In this document: positions 1 to 8,518 of the stretch, one piece after another | Layout: the number at the start of each line of letters is the position of its first letter | Position numbering within the stretch: position 1 is the stretch's first letter | DNA from: Sphingobium limneticum | GTDB lineage: Bacteria; Pseudomonadota; Alphaproteobacteria; Sphingomonadales; Sphingomonadaceae | DNA length: 64,000 nucleotides | NCBI RefSeq assembly: GCF_008710155.1 | Contig: NZ_VYPZ01000001.1 | Location: 1-64,000, forward strand | Direction: 5' to 3' | The notes under the pieces: generated by a model | The model's input: the letters and a program-made list of their open reading frames with translations, nothing else | Databases searched by the model: none | What the model was told of the DNA's origin: nothing | Program-made: the position numbers and the translations under genes

Positions 1-45
1 CACGTAGGAAAACAACCCTTCGCTCCGGTAATCGCCGCCCCGCAT
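1..45 (-). CDS. IS5-family transposase, N-terminal fragment (cut by window edge)
   Basis: Fifteen codons starting at an ATG read MRGGDYRSEGLFSYV leftwards into the edge. This matches the conserved start of DUF772-type IS5-family transposases (usually MRG.d..s..LFSYVdLe.RvP). The remainder, including the DDE residues, is outside the window, so integrity cannot be judged. Confidence 0.65.
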   Translation of the reverse strand, partial: MRGGDYRSEGLFSYV

Positions 46-127
46 CTCAAATCCTTCAACCTCAGTTGAAGGCGTCTGAATCACCTCAAGCGGCTCAAGG
101 AAAGAGCCTTTTTCCGCAACCTGCTAA
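1..127 (-). mobile_element. End of an IS5-type insertion sequence, runs off the left edge
   Basis: The left edge carries the first codons of a DDE transposase reading leftwards, preceded by about 80 bases of non-coding IS end. Amidase homology begins abruptly just to the right. The segment at 104-126 (gagcctttttccgcaacc, followed by tgctaa) resembles a terminal inverted repeat, and ctaa at 124-127 fits the YTAR target preference of IS5 elements. A perfect 7-bp stem with a 4-base loop (54-71, cttcaac/gttgaag) lies between the transposase start and the IS end. The exact boundary is inferred, because the other end is outside the window. Confidence 0.6.
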
Positions 128-713
128 AGCGCTCAAGGCTTTTGAAGCGATCGGCATGACAGTCGAGGAAGCCACGCTGTCCGAGCCTGCAGCGGATATG
201 TGGCGCACCGCCGTTGCACTGCGCTTCTGGTCGGTCGGCGCGGATTTGCAGGCTTTTTATGACGATCCAGCCAAACGCGCGCTGATGAAGCCGGAAGCGA
301 TATGGGAAGTTGAAGGCGGCATGAAACTGACCGGCCCGCAACTGGCCGTCGCGTCCGCCGGTCGATCGCGTATCTATCAGGCGTTCGAAGCTGCATTCGC
401 GAAATACGACTTTCTGGTACTGCCCACAGCCCAGGTCTTTCCGTTCGATGTCAAGGAACGCTGGCCGACGGAGATCGCCGGGAAGCCCATGGACAGCTAC
501 CATCGCTGGATGGAAGTCACCTTGCCGGCAACGATGGCGGGTTTGCCCGTGCTTGCGGTGCCCGCCGGATTCGGCGGAGCTTTGAAACTCCCGATCGGCC
601 TCCAGATCATCGGGAAGCGCCATAGCGACCTTGCCGTCCTTCAGGTCGGGCATGCCTATGAAAAAGCGTCGCTCTGGATCGCCGCCAATTTGCCATCCGC
701 CTTGAATGGTTAG
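128..713 (+). pseudogene. Amidase (amidase-signature family), 3' remnant truncated by the IS
   Basis: The frame encodes only about the last 195 residues of an amidase-signature hydrolase. Typical C-terminal blocks are present: LPTAQVFPFDVKERW, LPATMAGLPVLAVPAGF and LPIGLQIIGK. The Gly/Ser-rich core that holds the Ser-cisSer-Lys triad lies in the missing N-terminal half, so the product cannot be an active amidase. Reading the frame further left gives MKASESPQAAQGKSLF, which has no amidase similarity and comes from the IS end. Homology resumes at ALKAFEAIG. The break coincides with the IS, so insertion is the simplest cause. The second half may sit beyond the left end of the IS if there was no deletion. 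Confidence 0.8.
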
Positions 714-974
714 ATGACGGGCGGCCTGTCTGCCACCTTCTGGAGGAGAGTCGGCAAGCGGAACATCTGACGGAAGAGGTTTTCTATCGGAGATGCCTCG
801 CTCCGCCGATTTATGATTTTTTGTCAAATTGCTATCCGCTCCATGGCGGCGGTTCATCCGATAGATAGATTTTGCGCCTTGTAAGCCCGACCAGGAAATC
901 CATATTGTGCAGTGCAGCATAAACGGATCATCCCGGTATCAAACCGTCATGGTCGCAAGACAGGAGACTATCGT

Positions 975-2123
975 GTGGCCAGATTATCCGTCACGCTCGC
1001 TCGACTTGCCGCAATGCGAGGGCATCATTCCATCCACGCCGATGACGACCGGGCAAGCCGTCTGCATGACTTAAATGCGTTCGGGTCCAACCCCGGCGCG
1101 TTGAACGCAAAAATCCATGTTCCCGCTCGCATTGCCGAAAGGCCCGCTTTGGTCGTCGTGCTGCATGGCTGTACGCAAAGCGCTGGCGGTTATGATCGCG
1201 GTTCGGGCTGGTCGCAGTTGGCGGATGAGCATGGTTTTCTGTTGCTGTTTCCTGAGCAGCAGCGCGCCAACAACCCCAATCTCTGCTTCAACTGGTTCTC
1301 TCCCACCGACAATGGTCGCGACCGGGGCGAAGCATTGTCCATCCGTCAGATGATCGTGGCGATGATCGATGCTCATGATATCGATCCGTCCCGCATATTC
1401 GTGACCGGCCTTTCCGCCGGCGGCGCGATGACGTCGGTGCTGTTGGCTAGTTATCCGGAACTCTTTGCTGGCGGTGCGATCATCGCCGGCTTGCCGCACG
1501 GATCGGCTTCCAATGTCCCGCAGGCACTGGAAGCGATGCGGGCGCCAGGAAGCTATAGTACGAAGGATATGGGTGACCGGGTGCGTCATGCGTCGGACCA
1601 TCATGGTCCTTGGCCGCGCATTTCGATATGGCATGGCAGCGCCGACGCGACGGTCAGCAGCGCCAATGCGGATGCGATCCTCGCCCAATGGCTGTCAGTC
1701 CATGGCCTTGAGCCGGCACCGCACGAGGCGGAACAAATAGCCGGCCATCGCCGCCGGGCCTGGAATGATGCAGCGGGACGCCCGCTCATCGAGGATTATC
1801 GCATTGCCAATATGGGCCATGGCACCCCGCTGGCCACGACCGGGCAGGATGCTTGCGGCGTAGTGATGCCGCATATGCTGGAGGCGGGAATTTCTTCGAC
1901 GCGTCGCATAGCGTCTGCCTGGGGTTTGCTAGAGACTAAGGCGGAGCGCGCCCAAGCGCAATCGGCTGGGGAAACTCTGAAGGAACGCCCAAATCTGCCG
2001 GTATCAAGGATAAGCCGTCTGGAACCGTCGCCATCCGAACCTTCGCGCCCGACCATATCGGGGAAGGCTGGAGTTGAAAAGATTATCCACGACGCGCTCC
2101 GGGCGGCCGGTCTCATGCGATAG
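975..2123 (+). CDS. PHB-depolymerase-family (LpqC-like) alpha/beta-hydrolase esterase
   Basis: A 382-residue alpha/beta-hydrolase of the esterase/PHB-depolymerase family. Visible landmarks are the oxyanion-side LHGCTQ (about 63-68), PEQQRANNPNLCFNWF, the nucleophile elbow GLSAGG with the serine near residue 147, an aspartate in WHGSADATVS and a late histidine in NMGHGTP. Start choice: a GTG preceded by AGGAG at 962-966 with 8-base spacing gives the family's usual N-terminus (VARLSVTLARLAAMRG). The earlier ATG at 912 adds an unrelated 21-residue leader. No secretion signal is evident, so a cytoplasmic carboxylesterase or feruloyl-esterase-like role is possible, and polymer depolymerase activity is not established. 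The last 80 residues are low-complexity and rich in Arg, Ser and Pro. Confidence 0.85.
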   Translation: MARLSVTLARLAAMRGHHSIHADDDRASRLHDLNAFGSNPGALNAKIHVPARIAERPALVVVLHGCTQSAGGYDRGSGWSQLADEHGFLLLFPEQQRANNPNLCFNWFSPTDNGRDRGEALSIRQMIVAMIDAHDIDPSRIFVTGLSAGGAMTSVLLASYPELFAGGAIIAGLPHGSASNVPQALEAMRAPGSYSTKDMGDRVRHASDHHGPWPRISIWHGSADATVSSANADAILAQWLSVHGLEPAPHEAEQIAGHRRRAWNDAAGRPLIEDYRIANMGHGTPLATTGQDACGVVMPHMLEAGISSTRRIASAWGLLETKAERAQAQSAGETLKERPNLPVSRISRLEPSPSEPSRPTISGKAGVEKIIHDALRAAGLMR

Positions 2124-2245
2124 ATGGCGGCTCTATTTGACTTCGCCCGCAATCCCTCGCCCATTTTTTGCGCGACGAGAATGCTCGCTCGCAACCGGGG
2201 CAGATATTCGAAGGCCGCTTCAACTTATGGTGGGCCATGACAGGA

Positions 2246-2503
2246 TCACAGTCCAATTTTCTCGAGCACCGTCGCAACCTCGGGGTCGATGGCGTGATCG
2301 GATTTGGGTGTGAGGCGGTTTAGCGCGGTACGCAGTCGCTGTTGCGCCACCATCAATGTCTTATGCCGCACCTCGCGCGTCGCATTGGTACGCCAAGATC
2401 GGCTCTCGCCCAGCAACGCTGCCCATTTCGCCTCTTCTGCCGCCAGGATCGACAGTGCCAGTCGCAGACCATCCCGGCGGCCATGCGCATAATCCTGTTC
2501 CAT
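2246..2503 (-). CDS. Small conserved-looking hypothetical protein (85 aa)
   Basis: Not recognised. The 85-residue product is mostly charged and helical (MEQDYAHGRRDGLRLALS, then AEEAKWAALLGESRSW), with no cysteines and no membrane segment. A GAGGAA Shine-Dalgarno sequence lies about 6 bases ahead of the ATG, which supports real translation. It converges with the upstream esterase and stands in the same direction as the Crp/Fnr gene about 450 bases upstream. No function can be assigned. Confidence 0.55.
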   Translation of the reverse strand: MEQDYAHGRRDGLRLALSILAAEEAKWAALLGESRSWRTNATREVRHKTLMVAQQRLRTALNRLTPKSDHAIDPEVATVLEKIGL

Positions 2504-2714
2504 AGCTATTCCTCGGCAATTCTCAGTCTATGCGTCGCTCATGTGCAATCTTGGTTCTCCGGTCAACGCAGGAAATAGGGCCTTTGCGCCGGCCGACTAT
2601 CGCATCGGCGCAAGTTGATTCAACAGCCTCATCGCTGTGCCGGGAGGGTTGGAGTGCCGCGACGGGTGCGGGACATTGTGTCAGTCCACTCCTATTTCCG
2701 ACGTGGGAAGACGG

Positions 2715-2903
2715 TCATGGATCGCGATCACCCGGTGAAATTTGATTCCGTGCTTCCAAAGCTGCTCGTAGCAGTTCTCTGGCGGTGTCTTCCGCGGCAT
2801 CGGGGGTCATGCTGACCGCCACACCATCCGGTCCGTCAAGCATCACCTGGCCTTCTTCAGCAAAGGCCTTCCCGCCTTCTTCATAGACATATGCTTGAGA
2901 CAT
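2715..2903 (-). CDS. Small acidic hypothetical protein (62 aa) behind the Crp/Fnr gene
   Basis: The product starts MSQAYVYEEGGKAFAEEG and contains GVAVSMTPDAAEDTARELL. It looks like a small soluble acidic protein with a mixed beta then helix pattern. I chose this ATG because GGTGGAGAAGCT directly upstream is a good ribosome site and because the frame upstream overlaps the Crp/Fnr gene. It begins 53 bases after that gene's stop in the same direction, so joint transcription is plausible. Family unknown. Confidence 0.55.
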   Translation of the reverse strand: MSQAYVYEEGGKAFAEEGQVMLDGPDGVAVSMTPDAAEDTARELLRAALEARNQISPGDRDP

Positions 2904-2956
2904 AGCTTCTCCACCATTCCACTGGCGATGGACGCTTGCGAAGACAGACGGTTCCC

Positions 2957-3670
2957 TCACTCCCCTATGAACAGGTAGGAGGGGTCGAACTCGCTCAGGC
3001 GCCGCAGCGCCGGCAAATCCAGTATGGTCACCCGCCCGCGCTGCATATGCATCAGCCCGCGTTCCCGCAGTTCCTTCAGCATGCGGTTGATATGGACCGA
3101 TGTCATGCCGCACGCTTCGCCTATGTCGGCCTGAGTCAGCGGGCAGGAGAATTGCCTGCCGTCACTCAGTTCCACGGCACGCAGCTTGGCTTCGATTTCA
3201 CAGAAAAAATGGCCGACACGGGCGACTGCATCCAGGCGACCCAAACGGAATATCCATTCGCGGTGCATGGCCGCATCGAGCAGGGTGCTGAACCACAGCA
3301 GCTTCGTCAGATTGGGCCGGTCCCTCACCAACTGGTCGATGGCCTCGTGGCGAACAAGCGCAATCCTGCACGGGCCCAAGGTTGCGACGTCGTGATCCAG
3401 CCGCTTTAACGGATATCCATGCAGGTCGACGAAATCCCCTGCAACATGCACTGCCACCAATTGGCGCACACCCTCCCGATCATCCATATAGCGGCATATA
3501 AAGCCTTCGATCAGATAGGTGCTGACGCCGATCGGTTGCTTGGAAATCGCAAGGCTGTGGCGTGCAGGCACATTTTGCACGGCATGAACGCTCGCCTCCA
3601 GCGCTTGGAGGTCTTCTGAGGACAGTTCATCCCGGCGGCGGTCACGGAGAAAATCGTTGAAAATCGCCAT
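2957..3670 (-). CDS. Crp/Fnr-family transcriptional regulator
   Basis: A 237-residue regulator with an N-terminal cyclic-nucleotide-binding-like beta barrel (about 20-140) and a C-terminal winged helix. The recognition region is LTQADIGEACGMTSVHINRM followed by LKELRERGL. There is no N-terminal FNR-type cysteine cluster, so oxygen sensing by an Fe-S centre is unlikely; the barrel may sense another ligand or none. AAGGAA precedes the ATG. The downstream 62-residue gene may share its transcript, and the divergent neighbour is the HPII-type catalase, about 500 bases away. Control of the catalase is possible but no operator was identified. Confidence 0.85.
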   Translation of the reverse strand: MAIFNDFLRDRRRDELSSEDLQALEASVHAVQNVPARHSLAISKQPIGVSTYLIEGFICRYMDDREGVRQLVAVHVAGDFVDLHGYPLKRLDHDVATLGPCRIALVRHEAIDQLVRDRPNLTKLLWFSTLLDAAMHREWIFRLGRLDAVARVGHFFCEIEAKLRAVELSDGRQFSCPLTQADIGEACGMTSVHINRMLKELRERGLMHMQRGRVTILDLPALRRLSEFDPSYLFIGE

Positions 3671-4164
3671 AAGCCATCTTCCTTACTCCATAGGCCTGCG
3701 TTCGCGAAGTGCCTGAAGCATTATGCGCAGTCTATAGCGAGCGCGACAAGGCAGATTGAAGCGATCAGCGATAGGCCGATCGATGTCCGAAAGATCCACC
3801 GCCCGCAGTCCCCTCTCTCCATCCTAACATGGCGGGCTAACGCCCGGACCGTTCGGTAGGTCCATATTCGCTAGGGAAGTCACGAATATCATGGATTTGA
3901 GCCGCGTGAATAGCGGCCCTGATGCTTGGCGCATCGCGGATTGAGTAAACCCAGATCAAGCCGCCACAGGAAAATCGATCGGGTGGATGATTTGGCGGTG
4001 AACAAACTGTGTCTGACGCGTTGTGAAGGCTTGGGTCGATCTTGTCGGCCAATGCCTCGAACAGCAGTGACGGACCTTCGATGCGCAGACGACAGGCGCG
4101 TCGTGACAGAAAAATATGATCCGCCTCATTGCGATTGAACGATATGCAGAAAGGCGACACGCAA
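3671..4164. other. Intergenic region between crp/fnr and katE, no supported gene
   Basis: Divergent promoter region of about 490 bases. A 118-codon open frame crosses part of it on the minus strand and overlaps the katE start, but it has no ribosome site, no recognisable family and an unusual composition. I see no RNA gene, repeat or clear terminator here. Confidence 0.5.
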
Positions 4165-6246
4165 ATGGCCAAGACACCCAAATCCGGCGGCAAGACGATC
4201 GGCGGCGAAACCCATCAGACTGCCGAAAGCCTGGATACGGCCGTTATCACGACCAATCATGGCGTGCCGGTTTCCGACAATCAGAATTCGCTGAAGAGCG
4301 GATCGCGCGGACCCACGCTGCTGGAGGATTTCGTCCTTCGCGAGAAGATTTTCCACTTTGATCATGAGCGAATCCCTGAACGTATCGTCCATGCGCGCGG
4401 ATCGGGCGCCCATGGCGTGTTCGAGGCGACCGACGACATATCGGACCTCTCCCGGGCCGCTGTCTTCACCAAAGGCGAGAAGACCGAGGTTTTCGTCCGC
4501 TTCTCGACCGTGGCGGGCGGCGCGGGGTCCGTCGACACGCCGCGCGATGTGCGCGGCTTTGCCGTCAAATTCTACACGCGCGAAGGCAATTGGGATCTGG
4601 TGGGCAACAACATCCCGGTTTTCTTCATTCAGGATGCGCTTAAATTTCCCGACCTCGTCCATGCGGTCAAGATGGAGGCCGATCGTGGTTATCCCCAGGC
4701 GGGGAGCGCGCATGATACTTTCTGGGACTGGGCCTCGCTGATGCCCGAAACGACGCACATGCTGATGTGGGCGATGTCCGACCGCACCTTGCCGCGCTCT
4801 TTCCGCACGATGGAAGGATTCGGCGTCCACACATTCAAGCTGGTCAATGAAAAGGGCGAAGCCCATTTCGTGAAATTCCACTGGAAGCCCCGACTTGGGA
4901 TTCAGTCTACCATTTGGGACGAAGCGCTGAAGCTTCAGGCGGCGGACAATGACTATCAGCGCCGCGACCTGTTCGAGGCGATCGACGCCGGCGATTTCCC
5001 GCAATGGGATCTGGGTATCCAATTGTTCGACGAGGCGTTTGCCGAGGCGCAACCCTATGACGTGCTCGACGCGACCAAGCTCATCCCGGAAGAGGATGTG
5101 CCCGTGCGCCTGATCGGCACGCTGACGCTCAATCGCAATGTCGATAATTTCTTCGCCGAAACCGAGCAGGTCGCATTTCTGCCCTCGAATGTTCCGCCAG
5201 GCATCGATTTTTCGAACGATCCGCTGCTTCAGGGCCGGCTCTTCTCCTATCTGGACACGCAGAATTCACGGCTTGGCACCACCAACTTCCATCAGATCCC
5301 GGTAAACGCACCGCGCTGTCCGTTCGGCAATTTCCAGCGAGACGGAAAAATGCAGACGATGGTGCCCAAGGGCCGTGCCAATTATGAACCCAACAGCCTG
5401 GCGGCGCATGGCGAGGAAGGTGGACCGCGCGAAAGCCCGGACGTCGGCTTTGTAACGGCGAATGCCGCCACTGGCGCTGAAGAGAGCGGCGACAAGCTGC
5501 GCGTGCGGGCGGAAGCCTTCGCCGATCATTACAGTCAGGCGCGGTTATTCTACCGTTCACAGACGATCAGTGAACAGGCCCATATCGCTTCGTCCTTCGT
5601 GTTCGAACTCTCGAAGGTGGCACAGCTCGATCAGGTGCCCGGCCGGATGGTGGCCAATCTACGCAATGTGGACGAAGACCTGGCGAGCCGGGTTGCGGAC
5701 GGCCTAGGGATCGATCTGCCGAAAAAGACGCCCGCCGCCAAGGAGCCGATCGACATGCCGCCTTCGGACGCACTTTCGATCCATAAGAATATGCTGGCGA
5801 CGCTTGAGGGGCGCAAAGTCGGCATTCTGATCGCGGACGGCAGCGATGCCGACGAACTGGCAGCAATCGTCACGGCAGTAGAAAAAGCCAAGGGCAAGGC
5901 TGTTGTCGTCGCGCCCAAAGTCGGTGGCGCAAAGCTCTCCAACGGCAAGCAGCAGAAGGCCGATGGTCAGCTGGCAGGATCGCCGAGTCAGATTTTCGAT
6001 GCCGTGGCGATCATAGTGTCGCAGGAGGGCTGCGCGACGCTGCTGAACGAAGGCGCGGCGGTCGAATTTGTGATGAACGCCTTTGGCCATCTCAAGGCGA
6101 TTGGCGCGAATGAGACAGCGCAGCCCTTGCTCGACAAGGCCGGCGTGGTGCCCGACGCGGGCGTCACAGGGGTCGATGCAGCGTTCGTCGAGGCGGCGGC
6201 TCTCCGCTTCTATGACCGCGAACCATCGCTGCGTATGCTGGCTTGA
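4165..6246 (+). CDS. katE: Large-subunit monofunctional catalase, HPII type
   Basis: A 693-residue clade-2 heme catalase (2 H2O2 to O2 + 2 H2O). The distal histidine is near residue 76 ([10 protein letters not shown]), the partner asparagine near 149 ([11 protein letters not shown]), and the proximal heme tyrosine near 362 ([14 protein letters not shown]). [10 protein letters not shown] and [12 protein letters not shown] are also conserved. After a linker rich in K, P and A, a C-terminal flavodoxin/DJ-1-like domain (about 545-690, [14 protein letters not shown]) marks the large-subunit class. Start: the ATG giving [18 protein letters not shown] is preferred over upstream in-frame ATGs, because it matches the usual N-terminus and is preceded by GAAAGG. 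A hairpin terminator follows at once, so the gene is monocistronic. Confidence 0.95.
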   Translation: MAKTPKSGGKTIGGETHQTAESLDTAVITTNHGVPVSDNQNSLKSGSRGPTLLEDFVLREKIFHFDHERIPERIVHARGSGAHGVFEATDDISDLSRAAVFTKGEKTEVFVRFSTVAGGAGSVDTPRDVRGFAVKFYTREGNWDLVGNNIPVFFIQDALKFPDLVHAVKMEADRGYPQAGSAHDTFWDWASLMPETTHMLMWAMSDRTLPRSFRTMEGFGVHTFKLVNEKGEAHFVKFHWKPRLGIQSTIWDEALKLQAADNDYQRRDLFEAIDAGDFPQWDLGIQLFDEAFAEAQPYDVLDATKLIPEEDVPVRLIGTLTLNRNVDNFFAETEQVAFLPSNVPPGIDFSNDPLLQGRLFSYLDTQNSRLGTTNFHQIPVNAPRCPFGNFQRDGKMQTMVPKGRANYEPNSLAAHGEEGGPRESPDVGFVTANAATGAEESGDKLRVRAEAFADHYSQARLFYRSQTISEQAHIASSFVFELSKVAQLDQVPGRMVANLRNVDEDLASRVADGLGIDLPKKTPAAKEPIDMPPSDALSIHKNMLATLEGRKVGILIADGSDADELAAIVTAVEKAKGKAVVVAPKVGGAKLSNGKQQKADGQLAGSPSQIFDAVAIIVSQEGCATLLNEGAAVEFVMNAFGHLKAIGANETAQPLLDKAGVVPDAGVTGVDAAFVEAAALRFYDREPSLRMLA

Positions 6247-6251
6247 GAGAA

Positions 6252-6297
6252 GACATGATGAGCGATCAGTTTAACGCCTGGTCGCTCATGTCTTTTT
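6252..6297 (+). terminator. Rho-independent terminator of katE
   Basis: An imperfect stem formed by gacatgatgagcgatcag and ctggtcgctcatgtc is followed by a run of five T. It lies directly after the katE stop and before the convergent PhoD gene. Confidence 0.8.
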
Positions 6298-6321
6298 AGC
6301 CGGGCCAGATGCAGTCGTCGC

Positions 6322-7818
6322 CTACCTGATATCCTGTTCCACCTGTTGCAGGATCTTGGGCTTTGCCCGGGCCGATTTCAGATCCAGTGCACGACATTGT
6401 GCCACGAGTCGCGTTGGTTCGATCTCGATGCGGACATAGCCGCTATGGTCCAGGTCATGAAAGCGGATGTGGGGGTTATTGGCGCGAACCTCGCCGAAGC
6501 GGCCGGCTGGCGGCGATTGGGCAGCAAGGGCGGAGGTGACGATTTCGGTCGCCACTGGCGGGGTGCCATCCGCCCGATGCAGGTCGTTCAGCCAAAAACT
6601 GTGGACGTCGCCGCTTAGAATTAGGGGATTGCGGACATTGGGCCGGGCCAGCTGATCCAGCAGCCGCGAGCGGCCTGCGGCATAGCCGTCCCACTGGTCG
6701 CTATAGACGGCGTCACCCGCGCCATCGAGCGCCAACGGCGCAAAAAACACGCCCTGCGCCAATAAAGTCCAAGGGCGCCGCTCTTGGGAAAGGCGCTGAG
6801 CCAGCCATGCCTCCTGCGCCTGTCCCAGCATGGTCCGATCGGGCGCCAAGCGTTCGGCGCAATGATCGAGCCGGACGTTGCGGGCTACCGACGGCGCCGC
6901 GCATGGCGGGCTGGACCGGAATTGGCGCGTGTCGAGCATGGAAAGCGATGCCAGCTCGCCCCAGTCCACCCCATGATAGAGGCGCGGGCTGGCCATCGAG
7001 CGCCACAGGCTGGGGCGGATCGGCATATGTTCGAAATAGGCCTGATAGGCCGCCGCTCGCCGCGCCGCGAAAATTTCGGGAGGTAGCCCCTCTCGATTGG
7101 CGAGCGCGGCATAATCGTTCAGCACCTCATGATCGTCCCATGTGACGAGCCAGGGCACGCGCCGGTGCGCTTCCTGCAAATCCGGATCGGTGCGATAGAG
7201 GGCGTAGCGGGCGCGGTACCCATCCAGATCGCGTGGTTCGGGCGCACCGAAGTCGCGGACCTTGGGCTGGTCGGGATAGGATGTTTCGTAAATATAGTCG
7301 CCGACCTGCACGATCAGGTCGGGATCGCCCGCGAGCATGTCGCGATAGGCGCCGAACCATCCCAATTCCCAATGCTGGCAGGATGTGAGCGCCAGCCGCA
7401 ACCGGTCGGTGCGGTCCGGCACGGTGGCGGTGCGCCCGACCGGGCTGGTCGCGCCAAGCGCATGGAAGCGATAATGATAGGGTCGCCCCGGTCGTAGTCC
7501 GGTCAGTTCGATATGGATGCTGTGCGCCGCCTCGGGATGCGCGTTCAATTCGCCGGTGCGGACGATGTCGCGAAATCCTTCATCCTCGGCGACCTCGTAA
7601 CGGACCGGGATCGATCCGGCCCGAAGAGGGTGGGCGTCGGGGCCGACGAGGCGCGTCCACAACACGAAGCCGTCGCGGGATGGATCGCCGCTGGCGACGC
7701 CGAGCGCAAAGGGGTCGGCCTGCGCAGTGAAGGGGGCGGCGAGCACCCGGAGCGGCGTGGCGCCAAGCGCGACAATGGCGCTGAGCACGGCGCGGCGATG
7801 CCAGGGAGGGGCTTGCAT
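6322..7818 (-). CDS. phoD: PhoD-family alkaline phosphatase/phosphodiesterase
   Basis: A 498-residue PhoD metallophosphatase. Family landmarks are in order: Fe-ligand cysteine in TSCQ (145-148), VGDYIYE (172-178), TWDDHE (226-231), LDTRQF (295-300), YSDQWDGYA (372-380) and LSGDVHSFW (401-409). The N-terminus HRRAVLSAIVALGATPL looks like a twin-arginine leader, so export of a folded metalloenzyme to the periplasm is expected. PhoD enzymes release phosphate from phosphodiesters and monoesters and use Fe(III) and Ca(II). A PHO-box-like repeat ends only 22 bases before the ATG and there is no clear Shine-Dalgarno, so the message may be nearly leaderless. It is divergent from the ECF sigma gene and converges on katE. 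Confidence 0.9.
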   Translation of the reverse strand: MQAPPWHRRAVLSAIVALGATPLRVLAAPFTAQADPFALGVASGDPSRDGFVLWTRLVGPDAHPLRAGSIPVRYEVAEDEGFRDIVRTGELNAHPEAAHSIHIELTGLRPGRPYHYRFHALGATSPVGRTATVPDRTDRLRLALTSCQHWELGWFGAYRDMLAGDPDLIVQVGDYIYETSYPDQPKVRDFGAPEPRDLDGYRARYALYRTDPDLQEAHRRVPWLVTWDDHEVLNDYAALANREGLPPEIFAARRAAAYQAYFEHMPIRPSLWRSMASPRLYHGVDWGELASLSMLDTRQFRSSPPCAAPSVARNVRLDHCAERLAPDRTMLGQAQEAWLAQRLSQERRPWTLLAQGVFFAPLALDGAGDAVYSDQWDGYAAGRSRLLDQLARPNVRNPLILSGDVHSFWLNDLHRADGTPPVATEIVTSALAAQSPPAGRFGEVRANNPHIRFHDLDHSGYVRIEIEPTRLVAQCRALDLKSARAKPKILQQVEQDIR

Positions 7819-7840
7819 CGGGCGGCCCTATCGGCGGCGT

Positions 7841-7858
7841 TTGACAGTAATGCGACAG
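7841..7858 (-). promoter_or_regulatory. PHO-box-like direct repeat in front of phoD
   Basis: Reading on the minus strand, CTGTCGC-ATTA-CTGTCAA: two 7-base repeats with a 4-base spacer, close to the PhoB consensus CTGTCAT-N4-CTGTCAT (5/7 and 6/7 matches). It points into the PhoD gene. Found by eye, not scored with a matrix. Confidence 0.55.
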
Positions 7859-7880
7859 CGGCCCCCGACGAATGTGGATA

Positions 7881-7898
7881 TTGTCCCGATATTGTCAT
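7881..7898 (+). promoter_or_regulatory. Second PHO-box-like direct repeat, facing the ECF sigma gene
   Basis: TTGTCCC-GATA-TTGTCAT on the plus strand. It lies in a perfect 9-base direct repeat, GATATTGTC, with an 11-base period (7877-7885 and 7888-7896), the spacing of PhoB half sites. It lies 45 bases ahead of the sigma factor start. The match to the consensus is weaker in the first half. Confidence 0.4.
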
Positions 7899-7942
7899 GC
7901 CGACTGGCTAACCGCCCCGCTCATCCGAAGGGGGAAGCCGCC

Positions 7943-8518
7943 GTGACCTGGTTGAGGGATGTAGACCGCTGGTTCATTGATGAGATATTGCCGCACCGGG
8001 TCGCTTTCCGGCGGCAGGCGGCTCGGCTGGTCCCCACGGCCGAGGCCGAGGATCTGGTGCAGGAGGCTTATGCTCGCGCGATCAATGCGTCGCATCATCG
8101 CGAGATCGTCAATCCCCGCAGCTTCGTCCTCACCATCATCCGCAATCTGGCGCATGAACGTCATCGTCGCGCCACCATCGTCCGGTTCGAGCATCTGGCC
8201 GATATGGAGGCGATGGAAATTGCCGATAGCGCGCCGGATCAATTTGCAGTGCTATCGGGCAATATGGAGCTGGCACGGCTGATCGCGTTGATGGAGCAAT
8301 TGCCGCCACAGGCGCGCGCGGTGGTGAAGATGCGGCGGATCGAAGGATTATTGCCGGGCGATATAGCGGTGCGGATGGGTTTGTCGGTCTCTACTGTAGA
8401 GAAGCATCTTGCCAAAGGGCTGGCCATTCTTGCCTATGCGATGCAGGAAGCGCCACCGCAGGAAGAAAGGGTCCCGTTTTCGCGCTTATGGCAACGCCAC
8501 CGACACCAGAGAAAATGA
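7943..8518 (+). CDS. ECF sigma factor, FecI type
   Basis: A 191-residue sigma-70 ECF protein. Region 2 is near 20-85 (AEAEDLVQEAYARA, NPRSFVLTIIRNLAHERHRR) and region 4 near 115-165 (LPPQARAVVKMRRIEGL, MGLSVSTVEKHLAKGL). There is no region 3, as expected for ECF factors. The start is a GTG with a GGGGAA ribosome site. Its stop overlaps the FecR-like gene by 31 bases and a receptor with an STN domain follows, the classic FecI-FecR-FecA cell-surface signalling layout. The upstream PHO-box-like repeat hints at phosphate control, which would be unusual for this group. Confidence 0.9.
   Translation: MTWLRDVDRWFIDEILPHRVAFRRQAARLVPTAEAEDLVQEAYARAINASHHREIVNPRSFVLTIIRNLAHERHRRATIVRFEHLADMEAMEIADSAPDQFAVLSGNMELARLIALMEQLPPQARAVVKMRRIEGLLPGDIAVRMGLSVSTVEKHLAKGLAILAYAMQEAPPQEERVPFSRLWQRHRHQRK

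Noticed and set aside
54..71. Hairpin at the left edge as a terminator
   Set aside because: It lies within the IS end upstream of the transposase start and lacks a T-run; more likely an IS feature.
3837..4193. 118-codon minus-strand frame in the crp/fnr-katE gap
   Set aside because: No ribosome site, overlaps the katE start, and matches no family I know. Treated as non-coding.
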